Shown here piece by piece: positions 14,732-28,230 of a stretch of 64,000 nucleotides of DNA. The position numbers were made by a program, and so were the translations under genes. How positions within the stretch are numbered: position 1 is the stretch's first letter; every line of letters begins with the position of its first letter. Source of the DNA: Paramecium octaurelia. Lineage: Eukaryota > Ciliophora > Oligohymenophorea > Peniculida > Parameciidae. The notes below the pieces were generated by a model that was not told where the DNA came from, made no database searches, and worked only from the letters and a program-made list of their open reading frames with translations. The DNA lies in the NCBI GenBank assembly GCA_905182995.1, contig CAJJDP010000045.1, positions 493,730 to 557,729 of the forward strand. Direction: 5' to 3'.

Positions 14732-15338
14732 ATTTCTATTTTAAATAATTACAATCTGTTTAAATAATATTGTTATCTTGGAAGATAATTTTAACTAAAA
14801 GTAAATTATTATATTTAATAATTAAAATGTAGGATCATTGAAATTCTCTACCACTTATTTATATTACCAATAATTCTAATAAAGTATAAATAATAAATTA
14901 ATATTAATTTTAATATTAACAATTAATTGGTTAATTAATTGATATATTTCTCTATTTTTCATGATGCTGTCCTATAAATTAGAAAGCTTTAAAATTCATA
15001 TTCATAATATTGTGATATATCTTAATAGTTAATCAAAAGAGTTGATCTAGGAATATATCCTCTAAATATCGTTTTGCATCTATTATAATATATTCGACCA
15101 TTCAAAAAAAGGATAAATTATTGAGAAAATTTTATTAATTAAAATTTGTATAATTAATTTAGAAAAAACAAACTAATAATTTAAATTATTAGCTTTTTTC
15201 TGTTTAGAAATATCTATCATCGCCTTCTATCTGGCAATGTTCTAAAATTTACTAAATTCTGAATAAAGATGTTATTACATATAATAAAGCTCAATTTATT
15301 CAGATAATTTAGTTATTTTTATATCATATTATATTGAT
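14732..15338. other. AT-rich intergenic region
   Basis: About 600 bases lie between the TPR gene stop and the kinase start. The stretch is very AT-rich with short homopolymer runs. I see no supportable reading frame or RNA gene. The promoter of the kinase is presumably in the last part, but no motif stands out. Confidence 0.6.
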
Positions 15339-17028
<1,690 letters not shown>

Positions 17029-17203
17029 CTAATATTTATATATATAGATTATCTTTTCTGCTTTCTTTATAGTTATCTTTTTGCACTCTTCATACTCCAA
17101 ATGAATCTATTCATATGATCAAATAACAATATCTTAAGAAATATAGGATAAAACTCATAATAATACAGAACACTTAAAATTTCATTTATATATATTATAT
17201 AAA

Positions 17204-17491
17204 TCAGAAGTATTTTTGCAATATTTTTTAGTAAAGAGTCATCTCTGGAACATATGATGGCTTCATCTATGGTTTCTTTTTGCATTAGTTTTGTTTCGAA
17301 TTCTTTACTTTAGGTTTCCTTTATTCAAGTTTTGTGTCATCTTTGCCAAACTTTGATGTACATTAATTGCTGAGATCAGCCAATTCTGTTCTAGATTTCT
17401 ATTATAATGAGAAAATGCGCTCTCTCTATCTACTTAGACTTTTATGCAACGATTCTTGATACCCACTACTAGCGCGAACTTATAACAGCAT
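17204..17491 (-). CDS. Small hypothetical protein, 95 aa
   Basis: I do not recognise this protein. A single-exon frame starts MLLQVRASSGYQESLHKS and ends LYQKILQKYF before TGA. It is rich in Lys, Ser and Gln and predicted to be basic, with no membrane segment or Cys pattern. The frame contains several TAA/TAG codons and no internal TGA. It is convergent with the CDPK (about 175 bp apart) and divergent from the next gene, with start codons 12 bp apart. Its size, tidy ends and good codon texture make it more likely real than chance. Confidence 0.55.
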
Positions 17492-17503
17492 TTTAATTAA
17501 TTT

Positions 17504-18082
17504 ATGGAAAAAGATTAACTAAAAATGAAAGACAATCATAAATGCACTAAATATCAGTATGGATATTAGGTTTAAATAGAAATTGCAGCAAGTGTCAATA
17601 TAGATAATCTTTTTGGAATTAAGGATCCTGAATTACGTACTTCTACTATCTATGTAAAATATTAACGAATTTGTTAGGCTCTATAAATAAAAAAAGAGCT
17701 AAAATTAGAAATCTTGTTAGTATTAATACTGCAGTTACGAATTGAAAAGCATAAGGAAGCACTTCTAAATCTTGATGAAAACTATTTATATGATGATTCA
17801 TTTTGTTAAAGGATCAGATCATGTAAAAATTCTACAAATTAGCTTTTGTTAAAATGCTATTCAAAAGATTTATTTTAATAATTTAAAAGTATAATTTAAA
17901 CTTCTGTCTCCTTTTTAAAATTGATTGAAAATATTATAAAGATTATTAAACTAACCAAAATTTATAATTTTCTTATTTCTTATTTGAAAGGCATTTAAAT
18001 AAAATAATATTATTTAATTCCTATTTTTTAAATTAGCTATTCGTATAAAGAAGATTTATACTACCAATTTCTCTATATATGA
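17504..18082 (+). CDS. Hypothetical protein, about 192 aa
   Basis: I do not recognise this protein. The frame starts MEKDQLKMKDNHKCTKYQ and runs 193 codons to TGA at 18080-18082 without an intron. The first 110 codons look coding (IDNLFGIKDPELRTSTIYVK). The last 60 are Ile/Leu/Lys/Tyr-rich and may be a read-through of AT-rich sequence, so the true C-terminus may be earlier, after a missed intron. It is divergent from the 95-aa gene. Confidence 0.45.
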
Positions 18083-18328
18083 AAATGATTACTCTTTTTC
18101 ATTTTGAAACTAATCATAATGAATATGTAAATTTTACAAGAAAATATAAAACAAAATATTATTATTGATAAAATAACCTAAAAGTCTTAATTTTCTATTT
18201 AATAATCATCATAATAATCTTTAATATTTTAATCTAAATTATAATCTGATGCTTATTTGAACTTAATCTTTGGTTAATGAATAATTGATTGCAATCTGAT
18301 CAATTTATTTATTTATTGTAACTACAAA

Positions 18329-19984
18329 ATGAAGTTCGCTTGCCCTCAGAAAGCTCATGCCATTCAATTTGAATCTGCTTGGGATTACCTCAATCATCTT
18401 CAGAAATGTCATATAATCAATGATAGGATTAAGGATTGTGGTGAGACTAGAAAGTATGTGTTGAATATATTTGAAGTGAATATTATTTTTGTGCTTCTTG
18501 TTTATAAGTTTTTGAGCTGATAACTGAGAGAGACATGCATTAGCATCTCTGCAAAGTCGATAATTTTAAGTAATTGTTCAAAGATGTCAACGTAAATTTT
18601 AGTTCAATTTTAGAAACCTATTCCATTGGGTAAATCTGGAACTTCGAAGATTCAAGAGCTGATTAGATTTTACAAGGATATCATTCATCCTAAACAACGA
18701 AATACAATCGATTCTGATTAAACAGAAAAAGATGACTTTTAATAGGAAATAATTGAACCATCTGATTCTAGAGCATTTCTGCAAAAAACTGTGGAAAACA
18801 GCTTTAACCCAAAGACCATGATCAAGAGTTCAAGGTTAACATTTAGTTTATTAGGGGGACATACAAAAATGGAGGCTGCTTATTATAAATTATTTAATAA
18901 ATTAGTCATAGAATAAATTAATAAGGAATATCCATTTAAAATTACCCCAGAAAGTTTTAAATTATTTTTCCAAAAAAATAACATTACTCTCAGCAAAGAA
19001 TTGTTGAATGAGGCTAAAGTTTGTGAATTTTGTGAGTCTAAAATAGATCAAAATCCAGAAATGTACCTTTAAATAATATAGACCAACAATTCAAAATCAA
19101 TATGGTTGATGATTCCTGAAATTCACAATCCTGTCAAGGAGTTCGTATTCGATGAACCATGGTGTGTGTTTAAAATAATGACTAAATAGGTTATTTGTGA
19201 AAAATCAATTGATTTAATTAAAATAAAGAAATAGGACCCAATAATTTCATAATTAGAATATTAGATACAATAAGAGGAACTAAGAGGGAATCGATTAAAA
19301 TAACAATTGCAAAATAGTGTTGATGATCTTGATTCAGTGTTGAAATATTTGACTAAAAAAAATTAGAAATTAGATTAATAAGAAAATTTATTAGTTAAAT
19401 TGCAAATCAAATTAAGGGAAAATGATACAAACAATAAAAATTTGGTGAGTCAATATCTAGCACTCAATAGTAAAAAGCTATAACAAGCAGAGGAGAATTT
19501 AATTGGATTTTATTAAAAGATGAAAAACATGGAATCTGAGAAACAAATTACTAAATTAGATGAGTTAAAAGTAGATTTACATGAAAAAGAATTGAAATAA
19601 AAAAAATTAAAGGACAAAGTAAAGTCTCTTTTTGAGGAAAAAGAACAGTTAATACAAACATGCAATGACAAAAAAAATAAAATTTAATAAACATAGAAAT
19701 AATTAGAAGACAAGATAGCAAAAGCATCAGTAACAAGAAAAAAAGTATATGATATATTGATATTAAAATAGATTTAAAAGATAAAATAATTACTTTGTTT
19801 CTAATGCTAAACAAGAGAAAGAAATGTAGTTTAATTTCCTTGCTAACATTTTTTATTTTGTGAATAGTGTTATCTTAGCAACATTCAATAGAAGAACTTA
19901 AAATGCCCACTAAAAGAACAGAATAAATGCTAAACTGAGAATATCAATAATAAGTACAAACTTGTTAACATCTAAAATGTATGA
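18329..19984 (+). CDS. Zinc-finger / coiled-coil / RING-type protein, about 536 aa
   Basis: This is likely an E3 ubiquitin ligase or scaffold; that function is inferred from the C-terminal zinc site. The N-terminus has two Cys/His clusters (FACPQKAHAIQFESAWDYLN with HLQKCH, then YYFCASC and HLCK) resembling C2H2-like fingers. A long coiled coil follows (about residues 300-460, about 19240-19780, Gln/Lys/Glu-rich). The C-terminal C3HC4-like cluster runs CFQCQTRERNVVQFPCQHF, FCEQCY, then CPLKEQNKC. Two introns (23 and 22 nt, near 18451 and 18593) give exactly 537 codons. The stop is TGA at 19982-19984. An apparent intron-like string near 18840 is read through because the frame stays open. Confidence 0.8.
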
Positions 19985-20696
19985 GCATTATATTTAATAA
20001 TATATAAATTCTTATCTAAAAGAAAAATGTCTAAGAGAATCCTTGAAATGGATAATATTAAAATTGTTATTCAGCAAAAATTCTTTAATTGTATAGAAAT
20101 AATTTATATAGAAATTATATGAATTGAGCTAATTCAAAATTTTTTAGAGAATAGTTGAGACTTAATTTAGAAATTGATCTTGTTTATGCTGTTCTATTTA
20201 AAATGTATATTAGTAGCTTTTTGAAAGTTGAGTTTTAATTCTAATAGTAATGAAGAATTTTATTTTATTAATATATTTAAACTGTTATTTTAGCTTCTTA
20301 ATCTTTGTATTGAACAGTAATTTAAGAACCACAGAACATTACTGATGGTGTCTATATATTAGTGTGAACAATCTACGTTTGAATGCAATCAATAAAATCA
20401 AAGTAGAATATCTATATCAATTTATAGCTGTAGTGCAATCTCAATAGAGTTCTAATTGTTAAAGATATAGAATCAGATTCAATAACAAATATAGATAATA
20501 TTTTTGTTTAAAAGTGATTTCAAATTCAATTAAGTTAGTCTCTCTCTTGATTTGATATCAACAATGATGAATATTAGTATTATAATTGAATATTTATTCT
20601 TTGCATTAATATTTTAATGAAGAAAAAATAGTCATCGAAATTTTAATTAATATTAGAAATGTTACAATATAAAATTTAATAAATCGTTAGTTCGAA
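19985..20696. other. AT-rich intergenic region
   Basis: About 710 bases lie between two same-strand genes. The stretch is very AT-rich, with several in-frame TGA in all frames I read on the plus strand. I see no gene, repeat or RNA in it. Confidence 0.55.
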
Positions 20697-21547
20697 ATGT
20701 TATTAAAAGAACAATAAGAATATAAGTTGAGGTTAATTGAGGAGAGAATGGAGTAATATGAAACAAGTCTTTTGAAGAAGGTCAATCACTTGGAAGAAAG
20801 GATTAGGTCATTTAATCAAAAATTTGAAAGAATTGATGAATTAAGTGAAAGAGTTAATGATCTACATTCTTTGTTTGATAAACTTAAAGAAAATTTTGAT
20901 ACAAAATTAATGTTACAAGATGACAAAATCACAAAAGCAAATTTCAATATAAATAAATTAAAATAGGAAGACATCCAACAATTATACAACTTAGTTAAAA
21001 AAGGGTTTCATAACTCAAAAGATTTGTCTCTAGATATGCAAAATATGAAGACTAAAGACATAAGGCAATCTGAGGTCCTATTCAAATAGGAATTGAAACA
21101 ATCCAATATTTTAGGAGAAAGATTATAATCACCTCTTTTGCATTAGAGAATGGATAGTTATTAAAAAAGTGATAGAATGCGATCTATAACGTTGGAGAAG
21201 GATAAGGGTTAGGAGCTGAAGGTGAAATTCGAAAATGAGGATTTAGAAACTAACAAACCAAATTCAAAGGGTATCACAAAAAATGAAACTCAAAAATTAA
21301 TTGATAAATATTAGTTCACTTTATAAACTAAACTTCAAAATGAGAGTAAGTGATTGTAATATAGTTAGATATTTAGAAGTTGAGCAATGTAAAGATTGAA
21401 GTGCAAAATACTGAATAAAGTAAGATACTTACTTAATAACAACAATCATTACTAGAGAGAACAATATCTTAAGATCATATTCCAAGATCAAAATACTTGA
21501 ATAGTACCAATCAAATTAAAGAATAACTGAAAAACTTAAGGAAATGA
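20697..21547 (+). CDS. Coiled-coil protein, about 275 aa
   Basis: I do not recognise a family. The protein starts MLLKEQQEYKLRLIEERM and is dominated by heptad-like coiled coil for the first 130 residues (LEERIRSFNQKFERIDELSE and similar). A more polar, Ser/Lys-rich half then ends EQLKNLRK before TGA. One 23-nt intron (GTAAGTGA...AGTTAG, near 21345) gives exactly 276 codons. There is no membrane segment or enzyme motif. A structural or adaptor role is a guess from composition only. It ends about 60 bp before the PP2C start. Confidence 0.7.
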
Positions 21548-21609
21548 ATTATTATATATATCAAATATATAATTAAATAAAGAATAATAAATTTAATTTG
21601 GTTATTAGA

Positions 21610-23130
21610 ATGAAATAAAAAGCCCCCTAAATTTCTCCTAATAAATTGTATGCAAGTCTTTTAAAAAAAAAAAATGAATCAGATTAATAATAAAAGATAG
21701 TGAAATCTCCAGTAATTCAAGGAAACGTGTATATTAATTCATTGAGGTATGGCATTGTTTGTAAATTTAGAAATAATTAAGGATAGTTAAAGGTTGATGC
21801 CAAGAAATCAAGACCAACGAGTGGAAAAGATCTTAAAGATATAAGCACAGTGCTCTTAAAGAAAACTCATGCTCGTTAAAATAGTAAAATCATTGAGACC
21901 AAAGAAAATTCATAAAATTTAACATAATCAGCATTGCAATTATTATAAAAAATTAAAGCAGAACGTCCAGACAATAAAATTGGTTAAATCTAAACTTCAA
22001 AGGAGATTTTACAATATCATTAGTAATTAATTTAAAAATAATATTAAAAATTACTTGACTTATCAAAATAAACAGAGCACAATTAGTTATAACAACAGCA
22101 ATAACAATAATAATAAAAATAAAAATTATTCAAAGGACCTCGCTCAATTAGTAATCCTGATATCTCTACTCTCTAACTCTGTATTACAAAAGCACATGCA
22201 AAATCAATACCTGGAATGCTTTACACTGGTTAAACCAAAATTAATTAAGATTCTTATAAATTAATACAGAAATTTGGAACAAAGGAAAATGATTGGTATC
22301 TTTAGGTTTCTGATGGTCATGGAACAAATGGACATTAAGTAGCCTAATTTGTATAAGAAATACTACCAGCCTACATAGAATAGGAAGTAATGGAAGCTCC
22401 CTATTACTATGATAGAGATAAGTAAGAAATTGAATTAAAACAAATTAGAACGATAAATAACATCTTTAAGTAATCCTTTTTGAAGACAAATGAAGATCTC
22501 TTAAGTTCTGGCATTGATGTGACCTACTCAGGAGCTACAACAGTTGTTGTAATAGCATTTGAAAACATACTTTATTGCGCAAATATAGGAGATAGTCGAG
22601 CTGTATGGATTATGAAAATATATTTAGATAATAGGGAGATATGATACTAAATTATAAGTAGTAGAATTATCAAAAGATCACAAGCCTGATTGTTTTTTAG
22701 AGCAAGCTAGAATAATTCAGAGAGGAGGCCGAGTTTAGGCATATAGTGATGAGGATGGGAATCCTATAGGACCAGCAAGAGTATGGAAGGCAGATGAGGA
22801 TGTACCTGGATTAGCAATGTCAAGAAGCTTTGGGGACTATGTAGCAAGTTAAGTAGGAGTCATTTGTGAACCTGAAATCATTAAGCATTAACTATTACCA
22901 TCAGACAAATTCTTAGTTGTTGCATCAGATGGTATTTGGGAGTATTATAAATAATTTATTAATAAAGATTCTTATCGAATGAATGGGTCATCGAAACTGT
23001 CAATGAGTATTATAAAAAAGGAGATGCCATGGGAGCATGCAATAAACTAACCTAAGCTGCAAAAGAAGCTTGGTAGAGGGAAGATGAAGTAATTGATGAC
23101 ATCACTGTCATTTTGGCATTCTTCAAGTGA
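21610..23130 (+). CDS. PP2C-type protein phosphatase with Q-rich N-terminal extension, 489 aa
   Basis: This is a metal-dependent Ser/Thr phosphatase of the PPM/PP2C family. The first about 210 residues are a low-complexity basic and Gln-rich extension, including a Q tract near 22085-22120 written mostly with TAA. The catalytic domain follows: VSDGHGTNG (metal-binding Asp and Gly), YSGATTVV, CANIGDSRA, SKDHKPD, RGGRVQAYSDEDG, GLAMSRSFGDYVA, VVASDGIWE, and DDITVILAFFK at the end, which contains the metal-binding Asp. Two introns (25 nt after SRA; 26 nt after IWE) give exactly 490 codons and restore the motifs. The domain looks complete and probably active. Confidence 0.93.
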
Positions 23131-23277
23131 AATTTATCTACATATTTAAGTGTTATATTTATCTCTTAGTTGCTATATGAGAATTCTTGTTGAATTTATT
23201 CTCTTTGATAATGTTTTTAGAAACCCAAATATAAAAATTAAGAATGATAAGTTATTATTTATAATATATAAAAAAAA

Positions 23278-24668
23278 ATGGATTATGAGTCTTTGTATAA
23301 ATTGATCCCGAAAGAACCAAAGAAATGGTTGACTCAAGATGTCATAAACTGGCTAAAGTTTATAGGCTTAGGACAAATGGAATAAAAATTTGGTATTTAA
23401 ATATGAAGAAAATAGTTGAATGTTCTATTGATGGAGCAGTTTTGGAAGACTTGACAGAGAAAGATCTAGATGAAGAATTAGGGATCACGTAAAGAATTAT
23501 TAAAAGAAAGCTGTTAAATTGTAACTCTGTTTTTTTATTTTAGGGGTAAATCATGGACTAAAAGAATATAATGAATATATAAAATAAATGAAAATGCCAA
23601 ATCTAAACAACAAAAAATAGTAAGATGAGGATTTCACGATACAAAAAAACGTTGGAAATGCTCAATTCGAATAAATGTTAATGGAAAGTCATGAAAATAA
23701 TGGCAACGACCAATTCACAAGTTCAGTTGCTCGATAAGAAGAATAAGCTATAAAATAAGAAATACCAGGATTTAACAAATTCGAACATCAATTAATTCTT
23801 TAGCCGATAGAAGGCTAGTAGTCCAATTTTTATTGTGTTCGAGAAGCAGGTGCCAAAATTGGAAGGCATTCTAGCAACCAAATTCTAATTTTGGAAGAGA
23901 ACATCAGTAGATTTCATGCTGAGATAATATTCTAAGATTCCATGGTATTTAAGTATTGCTATCTCATTTAGTTTGCACTTAAGGATATAGGAAGTACAAC
24001 AGGAACTTTTATTAAAATACTTAAAAGCTTGACATTAAAGTAAGGGATGTTAATAGAATTGGGAAGTAATTAATTTTGTGTTTAGAAATTGGAACAATTA
24101 GAAAATGGAGGAATTGAAGTAAGACTCCATAAAATTGCTAGATCTCATTATTCGTAATTGAAGGACCAAATTTAGAAGATACCATCATATTTCAATTAAA
24201 TAAAGATAAACCATCTGTAGCACTTGGGAGGAAATCAACTGTCGATATCTCATTCCCTGAAGACCACCATTTATCAAATTAGCACGCAAAGTTTTATCTA
24301 GTTGAGTAAACAGTCACTTTGGAAGATCATGGATCAACCAATGGGTAGAGATTTTAAGTTACATTTCTAGATCTTGGATGAGATTATCAGGAGAAGGAAA
24401 AATGAGCAATTTATTTTATTTGGATCCAAATGAAGAGATAATCATAAGAATAGGAACTACAAATTAATACATTTGCCAATAAAATAAAATGAAGGTTAAT
24501 GAAATCTCAGGAGAAAACTTGTGCATAATTTGTGTTGAAAGAGAAAGGGATTGCTTAATATTGCCATGTAAACATAATGCCACTTGTTTGAAATGTAGTA
24601 AGAGTTTAGCTCTCTGTCCCTTCTGCAGAGTCAAAATCCAAGAGACTATTAGAATTTATAAAAATTGA
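23278..24668 (+). CDS. SAM-FHA-FHA-RING protein, 422 aa
   Basis: This is probably a phosphothreonine-guided ubiquitin ligase, by analogy with FHA-RING ligases; that is inference. Order seen: a SAM-like domain (WLTQDVINWLKFIGLGQ...LGITQRIIKRKLL), a Gln-rich linker, FHA1 (KIGRHSSNQ...ISRFHAEI...DIGSTTGTFI), FHA2 (ALGRKSTVDISF...LSNQHAKF...DHGSTNGSWMRLSG), and a C-terminal RING (CIICVERERDCLILPCKHN, CLKC, CPFCRVKI). Both FHA domains keep the Arg-Ser/His and STNG/STTG signature residues. Five introns (23, 23, 27, 23 and 26 nt) give exactly 423 codons; one splits STNG|SW. The gene sits between a PP2C and a MAPKK-like kinase. Confidence 0.9.
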
Positions 24669-24689
24669 CCTTTGATTAAAATATATATC

Positions 24690-25373
24690 TATCTATTATG
24701 TAATCATTATTGATATAATTTATGAATTAAAATTCCGATATTTCAACATGCTTCTCACTACTTTTATTTTTTTCATAATATTGTCCAATTTAGACTTGAA
24801 TTCTCAACTCAATATAGAGGTAATTATCTCCTTATATGTATTCGATTAGGAGTGTTCCTGCTGAAATTGAAGGCAAGTTATCTTTATTGCAGTAAAAGCA
24901 ATCAAAAGATAAAAAAGATAATATCACCCCACCTATTATTTTGTTATTCTAATTATGAATTAAGCTGAGCACTTTCCTTTTAAAGTGTCCAAAAATTGGT
25001 AGAATAATGAATTCAATTTATTACCACTTGATTACAAAATATGTGAGTCTAACTCAAGTAAATATACTATGGATAAAAGAAAATAGATTGCACTTACTTA
25101 ATTATAAATATGCAGTAATGATTCATATGCATTGAAGTTAGGAGAATCATCAAAAATATTAATATAAAATAGTCCTCTCTTCATTATTCAAGTTAGCCTA
25201 AACAAATATTAATCCATGATATTCTTTGAGTATTTTTTCATTTCCATATATAAGATTGATAGTTTCTTAGGTGCAAACCGATCCAAAATGGTTGAGGTGA
25301 TACAAAGTTTTATCAAATTCTTTGTCCCTGATCTATTTTCCTATTCTACTTGTTTATAAATAAAGATAATTAA
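24690..25373 (-). CDS. Hypothetical protein, approximate bounds, exon structure unresolved
   Basis: I do not recognise this protein. Minus-strand exons read convincingly in pieces: YHLNHFGSVCTQETINLIYG (about 25300), KRGLFYINIFDDSPNFNAYE (about 25180), then, across a 27-nt intron (GTGCAATC...CCATAG), YLLELDSHILQSSGNKLN, and further on DCFYCNKDNLPSISAGTLLI and QIGQYYEKNKSSEKHVE (about 24800). A 25-nt intron joins the first two pieces in frame. The junction near 24900 needs either a longer intron or a frameshift. No start ATG is clear near 25373, and the first in-frame one is near 25190. It is convergent with the RING gene and overlaps the promoter of the MAPKK-like gene. Confidence 0.5.
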
Positions 25374-25388
25374 TTAATATTATATAAA

Positions 25389-26563
25389 ATGCAAAATGAA
25401 TTTGACATTGAAGTTAATTTTGAATAAAATAGTTCTATGACATTCGAAATGTTTAAATTTATAGCTATTAGTAGTGGACATAATAGTGTTAGATTTCCAA
25501 AGGCAGGAATAAAAATAAACAATGAAGGTTTAACGACAACCAATGGTGAATAGATACAAATTACTTAGGAATCAATAACGCATTAATAAATAAAAGTCGG
25601 AGATGTTATTGGATAGGGAGTATCAAGCTATGTTTGCAGAGGATTATATTTACCTTATAATTGCTAAGTGGCTCTAAAGGTTAATTTTAATATTATAATA
25701 ACAGATAATTAATGTTTTCGATAAGGATAAGAGACATTAGATGTTAAATGATCTAAGCACACTCTTAAACGGTTGTGAATGTGAATAATTAATCAAGTTT
25801 TATGGTGCATATTATGAAGAAGGTAGCTCTATCATTGATTTTTGAGGGACCATAAGATTAGTACTTGAATATATGGATCAAGGATCATTGCGAAGCATCA
25901 TTCAATAAATCTATAAGAATAATTTAAGTGAGGTGATAAATGAATAAATAATTGCAACGATAACATATAATATTCTCATGGGATTATAATATTTGCATTA
26001 GCAGAAGCATCAACTTCACAGAGATATTAAACCAGAAAATATTCTCATTAATAGTTTAGGATAAATAAAATTGACAGATTTTGGAATTAGTAAATAATTG
26101 GAAAACACTATAGCAATAGCCAGAACTTTTGTCGGTACTTTGATGTACATGTAAGATATCACTCCTATTTGCAAAGGTCTCCAGAAAGAACAGAAGGTAA
26201 GAACTACTCTTATGCTTCGGACATATGGTCATTGGGATTAATCATTTATGAAATGGCAACTGGTAAGCATCCATACTCAGTCTCCAATAAGTAAATGACA
26301 TATATCCAAATGATTCAGAATATTCTGAAATCTGAATCTCCAAAATTGGACAATTATCCATACAGTGTAGAAATGAGGGACTTTGTGAACATCTGGTAAG
26401 ATTTGAATAGGATTTTAGTTTAAACAAGGACCAAAACAAACGTTTAGATGCATAGACCTTATTGCAACATAATTGGATTGTAAAGAATGCTTAGAATAGT
26501 CAATATGTGTAAATGTGGATCATGCAGAAGGATCAAAAGTTACAATTAATGCAACAGAAATGA
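25389..26563 (+). CDS. MAPKK-like (STE-type) protein kinase, 358 aa
   Basis: This is a protein kinase of the MAP kinase kinase type, expected to phosphorylate a downstream kinase. A short N-terminal region precedes the P-loop [11 protein letters not shown]. Then come VALK (ATP-binding Lys), [14 protein letters not shown], the catalytic loop [27 protein letters not shown] (subdomain VIII), and [16 protein letters not shown]. The glycine loop with VSSYV and the SPER motif resemble plant and protist MKKs, so the MAPKK label is probable rather than proven. Four introns (25, 24, 26 and 23 nt) give exactly 359 codons. The next gene starts 78 bp downstream on the same strand. Confidence 0.9.
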
Positions 26564-26640
26564 ATTTATATCAATAATTTAACTATTTATTGTATATTAT
26601 TAAAATTTGAAGCAATAAAAAAAAATAACTTATTTTTATA

Positions 26641-27532
26641 ATGGATTTAGAAATAGTAATAAATTATGAGCAAAACCAGTCTGCAGTCAATGATTTGTGC
26701 GAGTTATTTGATGAGTTTGAAGAATAAAATGAAAAATATCATTTATATATGAATCGTGGATCTCGAAGGGAAATGCTTGACAGAGTAAGATTTTACAATT
26801 AATTATTCTTAGTATTAAGTTTAGAATAATCATTATGCAATTTTTGATGGTCATGGGTCCTCTCATGTTGTCGATTACTTATAGCAGAATTTGTTACAAA
26901 GATTACAAAATGAAATGTCAGATGAGGAATATAAAAAAGGTATTGTATACAATCTAATTTTTGTAGTGTTTAGTGACATTGATAACAATTTAAGTTAGTA
27001 CATGTAATCTGGGTCGGTCGCTATATTATTGTCTATTTAAAATAAAACTGTTACAATAACAAATCTAGGAGATTCCAAGGCTATTGTATTCCGAGAGAAT
27101 TCATTTGAATAATTAAATTCTATTCATATACCCTAATCCAAAGAAGAAAATTAGAGAATACTTAAATAAGGAGGGTACAATTATTATTTCTATCTCATTA
27201 GTTTAATTACAAAGAGACAAAACATATGCCGAGTATCAGGATCCTTGACTGTTACAAGATCATTTGGTGATTTTTATCTTAAAAAGTACATCATCAGCGA
27301 GCCTGAGATCTTCAAATACTAGATCTAGGAAGGTGATAAGTTCATAGTTATGGCGAGTGATGGTTTCTGGAATGTAAATATAGCAAATTTATTTTAGGAA
27401 CTTTCGGAATAAGAAGTTTTATAGATCATTCAGAAACTTGATCAAAACAAGAATTTAGCAAAATAGTTATATCAAGCAATATCAAGTGATTATATAAGAG
27501 ACAATGTAACTATAATGGTATTCCCATTATGA
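26641..27532 (+). CDS. PP2C-type protein phosphatase, short form, 261 aa
   Basis: This is a second PPM/PP2C family phosphatase. Motifs in order: YAIFDGHGSSHV (metal-binding Asp/Gly), SGSVAILLS, TNLGDSKAIVF, GSLTVTRSFGDFYLK, IVMASDGFWN and RDNVTIMVF before TGA. Four introns (28, 27, 27 and 24 nt) give exactly 262 codons. It lacks the long Q-rich extension of the PP2C at 21610 and is shorter than usual in the region between GDSKA and SRSFGD. The catalytic Asp positions I can see (DGHG, SDGFW, RDNV) are kept, so activity is plausible. Confidence 0.88.
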
Positions 27533-27689
27533 ATTTAATTCAATTCTGATTATTGTGTTTTATCTCTTCCTTATTAATTAATATTCAATCAATTAAAATT
27601 AATCTGAAGAAATTCTGAAATTCTCACATCTTAAAATATTCAAGAGAAATAAGTAACTATCTCTTTATCTTAATCACTAGTAACTCCTA

Positions 27690-28230
27690 AACTCTATTAT
27701 TAAGAAAAACAAGATAAGTCATTGTAGTTTGATTTTGTGATAAATTTATTTTGGATCCGATATACCTCTAGCTTTAATAGCAACAGAATCTCTAAATGAT
27801 TTACTCATGGCTAATCCTGAATTTTGTTTAGCATCAAAAAAACTAGCTGGCCTCAATATTTAAAGTATCATCACCCTCAAATGGTTAAGCTTGTTCTTTA
27901 CTGGTCAAAACTCTTTTCCTTTAACTTAAAACATCAGGCTTATGATCATTCGTCCATTCAACAATTTTTCCTTTTATTGAAATATCTTATCTATTCAATA
28001 TAATATCAATTATGAACAATAACAGTATTCTATATATCATGAATCATCAGGATTGGCACACTATAAATTGTTGTCAGAAATGAATGAACTTTAACAAGTA
28101 GTTCCACTTAACGACATTCGTTCTACATAAAGAGTGATTCTCTATAAATATATTTAAAATTCTAGATCCTTTCTAAAAGCTACTAGAAAAGATTTCTCAA
28201 CTTCTCAAATATTAGATTTGTGATTCTAAA
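27690..28230 (-). pseudogene. Decayed PP2C phosphatase copy
   Basis: Minus-strand PP2C motifs appear in the right order but broken. They are SGTTCQSSFISDNNLQCANP with a stop soon after (about 28090, counterpart of SGTT...CANIGDSRA), then ISIKGKIVEWTNDHKPDVLS (about 27960, counterpart of the DHKPD region), then SGLAMSKSFRDSVA (about 27800, counterpart of GLAMSRSFGDYVA). In-frame TGA codons and frame changes lie between them. Gly-Asp in the SRSFGD motif is Arg-Asp, and GDSRA is ruined. It lies just downstream of an intact PP2C in the opposite orientation. It probably derives from a duplication, though which PP2C is the parent cannot be told from here. Confidence 0.7.

Noticed and set aside
24955..25448. 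A plus-strand frame of about 160 codons starting MNQAEHFPFKVSKNW.
   Set aside because: It overlaps the MAPKK-like start and a minus-strand frame that reads more like protein and has plausible introns; a TGA-free run of this length occurs by chance at about the 5% level.
28060..28218. Plus-strand frame ESSGLAHYKLLSEMNELQQV.
   Set aside because: The opposite strand carries recognisable PP2C motifs, so this is its shadow.
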